From: Chamaea fasciata | Lineage: Eukaryota > Chordata > Aves > Passeriformes > Sylviidae | Length of the DNA stretch: 64,000 nucleotides | Reading direction: 5' to 3' | Assembly (NCBI GenBank): GCA_029207755.1 | Contig: JARCOQ010000004.1 | Span: 39,101,185-39,165,184 of the forward strand | Shown here: in pieces, positions 61,001 to 64,000 of the stretch | Layout: every line of letters starts with the position of its first letter | Position numbering within the stretch: position 1 is the stretch's first letter | The notes under the pieces: model-generated | What the model saw: only the letters and a program-made list of their open reading frames with translations | Databases searched by the model: none | What the model was told of the DNA's origin: nothing | Made by a program: the position numbers and the translations under genes

Positions 61001-63116
61001 AAATGCAGGATCCTGCACCTAGGGAGGAACCACTCCATGCACCAGCACATGCTGGGGGCTGACCTGCTGGAAAGCTGCTCTGTGGAGAAGGACCTGGAGA
61101 TCCTGGTGGACAACAAGCTGTCCATGAGCCAGCAGTGTGCCCTTGTGGCCAAGAGGGCCAATATTGTCCTGGGGTGCATTAGGAAGAGCTCTGTCAGCAG
61201 CTCCAGGGAGGTGATCCTGCCCCTCTACTGAGCCCTGGTGAGGCACATCTGGAGTGCAGCTGTGTCCAGCTCTGGGCTCAGTACAACAGGGACATGGAGC
61301 TCCTAGAATGGGTCCAGGAGAGGGGGACAAAGATGATCGAGGGACCAGAGCATCTCTCTTAGGAGGAAAGGCTCAGGGTTATGGGCCTGCTCAGCCTCAA
61401 GAAGGGAGAACTGAGAGGGGCCTTATCAATGTGAGTACCTGAAGGGGGGATACTAGGAGGATGGAGCCAGGCTCATCTCAGTTGTGCTGAGCAATAGCAT
61501 AAGAGGCAATGGGCAGAAACAGATGCACAGGAAATTCCATGAGAACATAAAGGAATAACTTGTGTAGGTGACCGTGCACTGGAACAGATTGCCTGGGAAG
61601 GCTGTGGAGTCTCCCTCACTAGGGATATTCAAGAACCATCTGGATACAATCCTGTGCCATGTGCTCTGGGATGACCCAGCTTGAGCAGGGAGGTTGGAAC
61701 AAATGACCCAGAGTGGTCCCTTCCAACCTTACTCATCTCCTGATTCTGTGAATAATGGAAATCCTGAGCACTGCTGATACAACAATGATAAAAGAAGGAC
61801 CTGCTGTGTGCTTGACAGAATTTACTATATTTCATTAGGGAAAGAATTGTTTTGTAACTAACTTAGCTACTAATTTAAAAGCCATTGACTTTTTTGGTGA
61901 GCTGCATAGACCTGTTTAATATTCCTTTTAACCATGATTTCTGTTATCAAATGGAGAAACTCCCTACAGGAATCTGGTTTTCCTAAAACAATTGTGCCCG
62001 ATTTTTGGCAAGAAAAATTTGATGTTTTATCACTCTTCTCACTGAATAGTCTGATGCTTGTGTCTGTGATCAGATTCTGGTACAATGGATACAATGATCT
62101 GTTTATTCAAGGCTGCTCCCATGTCAGTGCTCTGATGCCTTTTTTTTTTTTTCTGCTCATGTTACATGTTTAACTCTCAATTTTTTTCAGGGTTTGAAAA
62201 ACCAGGCACGGGTCAAACTGAACATAGTTAGATGTCCTCCAGTGACCACAGTCTTGATCAGAAGACCAGACCTCAGATATCAGTTGGGCTTCAGTGTGCA
62301 GAATGGGATTGTAAGTAGCTTCCACAGTTTCTGATCAAGCTTTAACATACATGAAATTTCCTCTCCATTAGTGGGTAAGTTTCAGTGTGAGAAGAAGGAA
62401 GCTGCTATTTTCTCCCTTAAAGCAAGCAGGATTTTGCATTTGTTAAGTCTGAGATATAAAAGTTGTGTTAATAGGAGTTATTTTTTGTTTTTGACTCTAC
62501 TTACTTCACAACTTTACAGTCAGCCAGAGGAATAAAAAAGTTGTTTCTGCTTATAAAACAAAAAATGTGTGGAAGAGTCTGCTTTCAGCATGCACCGTAC
62601 ATGTCTTTAACCAAGCCATTGCATGATCTCAAAAGAAAAAGCCTGTTCTTGATTCTTTTTGTTGTAAGGCATCTGCCTAATGAACATCGTTTAATTGAGG
62701 TCCTTCATACACTCATAAATTTCCAAACCACAAGACATGTAATGTACAACACAAACAGCCTTTTCTGGCAGTTTGTTCTGCTCTTGGAAGAGAATATCCA
62801 TTAGCTACTTGTCACTAACAAATTTTGCATTTGAGTCAGTGATTGATTTCATCTTAGAATTTGTTGTTGCAAGTTTGTGCTGAAATGTTGATTCATAGCT
62901 TGCAGGCAAAAAATGGGTAATCAAAAGTCTCTGTTCCATACCCAGCTTATGATAAATTTGTCCTCTCCTTTCCAGATCTGTAGCCTTATGAGAGGAGGTA
63001 TAGCAGAGCGAGGAGGTGTGCGTGTTGGCCATCGGATCATTGAAATCAATGGGCAGAGTGTTGTAGCAACACCCCATGAGAAAATTGTTCACATCCTCTC
63101 AAATGCTGTTGGCGAG
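20868..63116 (+). CDS. APBA1: APBA1 (Mint1/X11-alpha) adaptor, coding exons 2-12; last exon outside window
   Basis: Joined exons 20868-22019, 33238-33339, 36620-36659, 41449-41594, 48234-48266, 49425-49511, 50066-50251, 53628-53807, 54592-54804, 62191-62310 and 62976-63116 give 2,400 nt (800 codons) without a stop. Every internal junction has AG/GT and consistent phase. The family is a cytosolic, presynaptic scaffold that binds Munc18-1, CASK and the APP tail and contributes to vesicle exocytosis and APP trafficking. Visible domains are: acidic N-terminus; Munc18-binding region about residues 187-290; CASK-binding region about 322-384; PTB domain about 430-642; PDZ1 about 650-725; PDZ2 from about 735. 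The intact CASK-binding region and the N-terminal sequence fit APBA1 rather than the APBA2 or APBA3 paralogues. The mammalian protein is about 837 residues. This one would be slightly shorter because the Gln-rich and Pro/Gly-rich N-terminal linkers are reduced. The final exon (end of PDZ2 and hydrophobic C-terminus) is not in the window. Identification is by recognition of the conserved blocks. Confidence 0.97.
22094..22153. repeat. 15-bp minisatellite at start of intron 2
   Basis: The unit TCATTCTTCTGTGCC is repeated about 3.5-4 times with only one base change (GTGTC in the last unit). In the frame that continues from exon 2 it encodes repeated HSSVP, and the frame stops at TGA 22152-22154. 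Confidence 0.9.
25811..26010 (-). mobile_element. CR1 LINE fragment, antisense
   Basis: The sequence from TTTCTTCTAATATCTAATCT through TTTGAAGCCATTTCCC and GTCCTGTCACTACCTGCTG to CAGGCTGAACAATCCCAATT is the reverse complement of the CR1 3' untranslated region. Both ends are truncated, and the true 3' tail is missing. Confidence 0.88.
29092..29715 (+). mobile_element. Probable solo LTR of another retrovirus family
   Basis: A C/T-rich 5' part starts near TGTTCCTATTCC. It is followed by ATTTAAAAG (TATA-like, about 29440), AATAAAG (29499), and a GC-rich 3' part ending about TGTGACA. This order (U3, promoter, polyadenylation signal, U5) fits an LTR. I could not find a target duplication, so the ends are approximate and the family is unassigned. 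Confidence 0.5.
29762..30282 (+). mobile_element. CR1 LINE 3' end, sense
   Basis: Decayed C-terminal RT reading ([25 protein letters not shown]) is followed by the CR1 3' UTR (GGAAGTGTTCAAGGCCAGGC near 30200, GGTCCCTTCCAAT) and a tail ATTCTGTGACTCTGTGATTC. It is 5'-truncated, as CR1 copies usually are. Confidence 0.93.
32025..32090. repeat. G/T-rich simple tract
   Basis: TTTGGTTTTGGTTTTGTGGG and neighbouring runs. Low complexity, with a weaker similar tract at 31105-31180. Confidence 0.7.
33238..33339 (+). CDS. APBA1: APBA1 exon 3: Ser/Pro-rich linker (residues 385-418)
   Basis: This 102-nt, phase-0 exon lies between ATTAG (ending 33237) and donor GTAAAA at 33340. It encodes a Ser-rich linker beginning [16 protein letters not shown] and ending EASTNKE. 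Both ends match the vertebrate APBA1 linker, while the middle ([11 protein letters not shown]) is divergent. The donor is weaker than its neighbours because it lacks G at +5. No folded domain is expected here. Confidence 0.93.
33340..36619. other. APBA1: APBA1 intron 3 (3.3 kb)
   Basis: AT-rich. A short (TA)n lies at about 34981-34992. No gene or recognised transposon. Confidence 0.75.
36620..36659 (+). CDS. APBA1: APBA1 exon 4: short linker exon (residues 419-431)
   Basis: This is a 40-nt exon between TTACAG (ending 36619) and donor GTAAGA (36660). It encodes [13 protein letters not shown] plus one nucleotide, so it leaves phase 1, which exon 5 completes as a valine codon. The sequence leads directly into the PTB domain. 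A solo LTR begins only 302 bp downstream. Because 40 is not a multiple of three, skipping this exon alone would break the frame. Confidence 0.95.
36962..37985 (+). mobile_element. Solo ERVL-type LTR, sense, 1,024 bp (copy B of inverted pair)
   Basis: Begins TGTTGGGGGGTTACT and ends AAACCAAGATA. It has exactly the same length as copy A (15745-16768) in the opposite orientation. The flanks are ACAAC (36957-36961) and ACAGC (37986-37990), a 5-bp duplication with one mismatch. The TATA-like TATTTATA is at 37047-37054. I count six differences from copy A: three in the 11 bp at the U5 end, two in the next 35 bp, and one near the U3 end (GTTACG/GTTACT). About 950 bp in between appears identical. Confidence 0.92.
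40228..41262 (+). mobile_element. Solo LTR, probable ERVL family (distinct from the others)
   Basis: Begins TGTACTGGGTTTGCATAGCA and ends GGTCAACCCACCACA, features I associate with avian ERVL LTRs. AATAAAG lies near 40458. It is GC-richer than its flanks and has no internal retroviral sequence. The target duplication is not clear, so bounds may be off by a few bases. It ends 186 bp upstream of APBA1 exon 5. Confidence 0.72.
41449..41594 (+). CDS. APBA1: APBA1 exon 5: start of PTB domain (to residue 480)
   Basis: The exon runs from after TGTTACAG to donor GTGAGT at 41595. Its 146 nt plus the one carried over give phase 0 at the end. It encodes [20 protein letters not shown] then [20 protein letters not shown] and AQEAVSRIK, the first strands and helix of the PTB fold, which is near-invariant in vertebrates. 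A solo LTR ends only 186 bp upstream. An open frame extends upstream through the acceptor from 41310, but nothing suggests it is used. Confidence 0.96.
43854..44450 (+). mobile_element. Possible LTR unit 1 (shares 3' end with unit 2)
   Basis: Starts TGTAATAGGTG and ends ATTTATAACA, with TGCC on both sides (43850-43853 and 44451-44454). It carries CTGTATAAAAACCG (TATA-like, about 44262) and AATAAATTCTTTGATTTT (about 44407) before the end. The last 45 bp closely resembles the end of the unit at 44525-45702. The 5' bound rests only on the 4-bp match and is tentative. Confidence 0.42.
44525..45702 (+). mobile_element. Possible LTR unit 2 (shares 3' end with unit 1)
   Basis: Starts TGTGGTAGATT and ends ATTTATAACA, with GAAAA on both sides (44520-44524 and 45703-45707). 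It contains AATAAATTCTTTTATTTT before the end, as in unit 1. The central part (about 44870-45430) is AT-rich and may itself be an insertion, since CCAATGAA occurs on both sides of it. The A-rich flank makes the 5-bp duplication weak evidence. Confidence 0.42.
48234..48266 (+). CDS. APBA1: APBA1 exon 6: 33-nt microexon in the PTB domain (residues 481-491)
   Basis: An 11-codon exon, [11 protein letters not shown], lies between AAGCAG (ending 48233) and donor GTGCAG (48267). It adds a basic loop to the PTB domain. It is phase 0 on both sides, so inclusion or skipping keeps the frame. A TGC lies within 12 nt of the acceptor and the donor is weak. Both are compatible with regulated inclusion, although the sequence alone does not show it. 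Confidence 0.93.
48267..49424. other. APBA1: APBA1 intron 6 (1.2 kb)
   Basis: T-rich tracts at 48300-48355 and 48607-48655 and an A tract at 48723-48736. Nothing else recognised. Confidence 0.75.
49425..49511 (+). CDS. APBA1: APBA1 exon 7: PTB domain (residues 492-520)
   Basis: Exon of 87 nt between TTTGCAG and donor GTATAG. It encodes [20 protein letters not shown] followed by IKVLNADTQ. These are PTB core strands, phase 0 on both sides. Sequence agreement with the vertebrate protein is essentially complete. The donor has T rather than A or G at +4 and A at +5, so it is modest. Confidence 0.96.
49512..50065. other. APBA1: APBA1 intron 7 (554 bp)
   Basis: Short intron with no recognisable repeat. 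Confidence 0.8.
50066..50251 (+). CDS. APBA1: APBA1 exon 8: PTB domain (residues 521-582)
   Basis: Exon of 186 nt between CCCTAG and donor GTAAGC. It encodes [20 protein letters not shown], then [20 protein letters not shown] and [11 protein letters not shown]. This covers the PTB peptide-binding strand and the family's inserted Arg/Ser loop. It is phase 0. The open frame runs only nine codons past the donor. Confidence 0.97.
50252..53627. other. APBA1: APBA1 intron 8 (3.4 kb)
   Basis: No transposon recognised. A C-rich block at about 52440-52800 has higher GC content than its surroundings but no LTR ends or coding similarity. Confidence 0.7.
53628..53807 (+). CDS. APBA1: APBA1 exon 9: PTB C-terminal helix and linker (residues 583-642)
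   Basis: Exon of 180 nt between GCTACAG and donor GTATGT, phase 0. It encodes [20 protein letters not shown], the C-terminal PTB helix that packs next to the ligand groove, then [10 protein letters not shown] and the regulatory linker [20 protein letters not shown] up to ENCKD. The linker is known in this family to fold back on the PTB site. Here it is unaltered. Confidence 0.97.
53808..54591. other. APBA1: APBA1 intron 9 (784 bp)
   Basis: T tract just after the donor (53817-53828). No repeat recognised. The frame open upstream of exon 10 (from 54424) is intronic. Confidence 0.8.
54592..54804 (+). CDS. APBA1: APBA1 exon 10: PDZ1 domain (residues 643-713)
   Basis: Exon of 213 nt between TATACAG and donor GTACGG, phase 0. 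It encodes [40 protein letters not shown] and [20 protein letters not shown], ending CQSIIK. This is the first PDZ domain, with its GWGSI carboxylate-binding loop. The open frame happens to extend on both sides (54424-54885), but the flanks are intron. Confidence 0.97.
54975..56105 (-). mobile_element. CR1 LINE, antisense, 3' UTR and C-terminal RT
   Basis: On the minus strand, RT fragments are readable at 56105-55839 ([20 protein letters not shown], then [13 protein letters not shown]). They are followed by the CR1 C-terminal region ([17 protein letters not shown], about 55500) and the 3' UTR to about 54975. The + strand shows the complement (GTCCAACCTCCCTGCTC type). It is interrupted by a second CR1 tail at about 55363-55478. 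The frames are broken, so this is a dead copy. Confidence 0.9.
55363..55478 (-). mobile_element. Short CR1 tail nested inside the antisense CR1
   Basis: CACAGAACTGTGGCATTTTT followed by AGGTTGGAAAAGACCTCTAA and GTCACTGAGTCCAACTGTCA is a second CR1 3' end in the same orientation. It begins in the middle of the outer copy, which appears to resume at about GCTCCAGGAGCTCCATGTCC. Breakpoints are approximate. Confidence 0.65.
59310..61750 (+). mobile_element. CR1 LINE, sense, 2.4 kb with endonuclease end, RT and 3' UTR
   Basis: In order: the end of the endonuclease domain ([13 protein letters not shown], about 59409); RT blocks ([20 protein letters not shown], about 60440; [20 protein letters not shown], about 60518; [12 protein letters not shown], about 60622; [20 protein letters not shown], about 60980; [14 protein letters not shown], about 61090); then the CR1 3' UTR (GGGACATGGAGCTCCTAGAA near 61290) and a single GATTCTGTGA tail. 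Many stops and frameshifts, so it is inactive and 5'-truncated. The RT catalytic YADD-type box is not clearly visible. Confidence 0.92.
62191..62310 (+). CDS. APBA1: APBA1 exon 11: end of PDZ1, start of PDZ2 (residues 714-753)
   Basis: Exon of 120 nt after a long T tract and CAG, ending at donor GTAAGT, phase 0. It encodes [20 protein letters not shown] then [20 protein letters not shown]. The first half closes PDZ1. [12 protein letters not shown] is the start of PDZ2, including its LGFS carboxylate-binding loop. Confidence 0.97.
62311..62975. other. APBA1: APBA1 intron 11 (665 bp)
   Basis: Short intron with no recognisable repeat. Confidence 0.8.
62976..63116 (+). CDS. APBA1: APBA1 exon 12: PDZ2 domain (residues 754-800)
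   Basis: Exon of 141 nt between CTTTCCAG and donor GTAAGA, phase 0. It encodes [40 protein letters not shown] and LSNAVGE, the bulk of PDZ2. The remaining coding exon, with the last strand and the C-terminal hydrophobic tail, is expected beyond position 64000. A CR1 element begins about 60 bp after the donor. Confidence 0.97.
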
Positions 63117-64000
63117 GTAAGAACCAGCAGTGTGTCTAGGCACTGTAGCACAGTTCATTGCTGTTACCAGTAACAACCAGCGGAAACCAGTAACAAGCAG
63201 TGTCCTTCAAGGGACTGTACTGGGACCAGCACTCTGTCATGTCTTCATCAGTGACATAGTGGGATTGAGTTGTACTCTCAGCCAGTTTGAAGGTGACATC
63301 AAGATCAGTGGTGCTTAAAGAAAGGGATGTCATTAGAGGGACCTGAACAGGCTAGAAAAGTCATCTACGTAACCCTTGTGAAGTTCGACCAGGCCAGGTG
63401 CAAGGTCCTGCATCTGAGTCTGGGCAATCTCCAGCATCAATAGAGACTGGGGCTGAATGGATTGAGAATAACCCAGAAGAGAGGAACTTGGTGGAAGTAA
63501 AGTTGGACATGAGCCAGGAATGGGCACTTGCAGCCCATGAAGCCAAGTGTATCATGGGCTGCATCAAAAACCCTGCCTATGGCCAACAGGGAGGTGATTT
63601 TCTCTCTGTATTCTGCTCTTGTGAGACTCTGCCTGGAGTACTGTGTGCAGTTCTGGGGCCCTCGGGATAAGCAAGGCATGAGCCTGCTTGAGCAGATACA
63701 GATGAAGGCCATGAAAAGGGTCAGAGGGTTGGAGCACCTCTCCTGTGAGAAAGGTCTGAGGGAGGTTCAGTTACTCAGCCTGAAGAAGAGAGGGCTCCAG
63801 GGAGACCTGACAGCAGCCTTTCAATGTATAGAGGGATCTTCTAAGAAAAATGGAGAGAGACTTTTACCAGGGTCTCCAGTGCACTAGAATTGGCAATGGT
63901 TTTAAACTGAAAGAGGGTAGATTTAGATCGGGCATAGAAAGAAATCCTTCACTGTAAGGTTGGTGAGCCACTGAACAGATTGCCCAGCGAAGCTGTGGAT
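63117..64000. other. APBA1: APBA1 intron 12, left part
   Basis: Donor GTAAGA at 63117. From about 63176 the intron consists of a CR1 element running off the window. The last APBA1 exon is not reached. Confidence 0.85.
63176..64000 (+). mobile_element. CR1 LINE, sense, runs off window end
   Basis: Starts around CAACCAGCGGAAACCAGTAA. RT C-terminal fragments are readable with frameshifts: GTVLGPALCHVFISDIVG near 63210, then ARCKVLHLSLGNLQH-like near 63400 and CLEYCVQFWGPRDKQGMSLL near 63630. They are followed by the 3' UTR beginning about 63880. The 3' tail lies beyond 64000. 5'-truncated and inactive. Confidence 0.9.

Larger units (their letters stand above)
54805..62190. other. APBA1: APBA1 intron 10 (7.4 kb)
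   Basis: Holds an antisense CR1 (54975-56105, with a nested CR1 tail) and a long sense CR1 (about 59310-61750). The stretches 56106-59309 and 61751-62190 are AT-rich. A small direct repeat of about 17 bp (TAGTTA(C/T)TTATTG...) lies at 56610-56655. No gene seen. Confidence 0.8.

Noticed and set aside
1..64000. CRISPR arrays, operons, riboswitches, tRNA or rRNA genes
   Set aside because: No regularly spaced repeats, no cloverleaf or rRNA-like sequence was recognised, and the window is clearly vertebrate intron/exon DNA.

Overview
This is vertebrate nuclear DNA, almost certainly from a bird and probably a songbird. The evidence is a CR1 LINE background whose 3' ends carry the short GATTCT(A/G)TG tail, several ERVL-type LTR elements with 5-bp target duplications, and a conserved vertebrate gene split by large introns. 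No bacterial or organellar feature is present.

The only host gene I can support is APBA1 (Mint1/X11-alpha), a neuronal adaptor, read left to right on the + strand. Eleven coding exons lie between 20868 and 63116: 384, 34, 62 (split over two exons), 11, 29, 62, 60, 71, 40 and 47 codons. They encode 800 residues with every splice junction in frame. In order these are the acidic N-terminus, the Munc18-binding region, the CASK-binding region, the PTB domain, PDZ1 and most of PDZ2. The non-coding first exon(s) lie left of the window. The short last exon, with the end of PDZ2 and the C-terminal tail, lies right of it. The first 20.8 kb is therefore intron 1.

The introns are filled with retroelements. 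Intron 1 holds a complete but inactivated ERVL-type provirus (3074-9720; gag, pro, RT, RNase H and integrase remnants, no env), an antisense solo LTR (15745-16768) and a sense solo LTR (17110-17814). Intron 2 holds an antisense CR1 piece, an LTR-like unit and a sense CR1 tail. Intron 4 holds a sense solo LTR (36962-37985) that is a near-perfect inverted copy of the one at 15745, plus a different solo LTR (40228-41262). Intron 5 holds two LTR-like units with the same 3' terminus. Intron 10 holds an antisense CR1 with a nested CR1 tail and a 2.4-kb sense CR1. A further CR1 starts just after exon 12 and runs off the window.

I found no new multi-gene system. The most interesting signals are three. 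(a) A 1,024-bp, about 99.4% identical inverted LTR pair encloses exons 2-4. It is a substrate for inversion and a configuration that favours back-splicing; a circle of exons 2-3-4 would be 1,347 nt, divisible by three, with a specific predicted ORF ending. (b) The provirus shows strand-biased G-to-A change in its stop codons, its catalytic-site losses and its LTR-LTR differences, as left by a cytidine deaminase. (c) Three LTR families share one U5 end but have different U3 regions.
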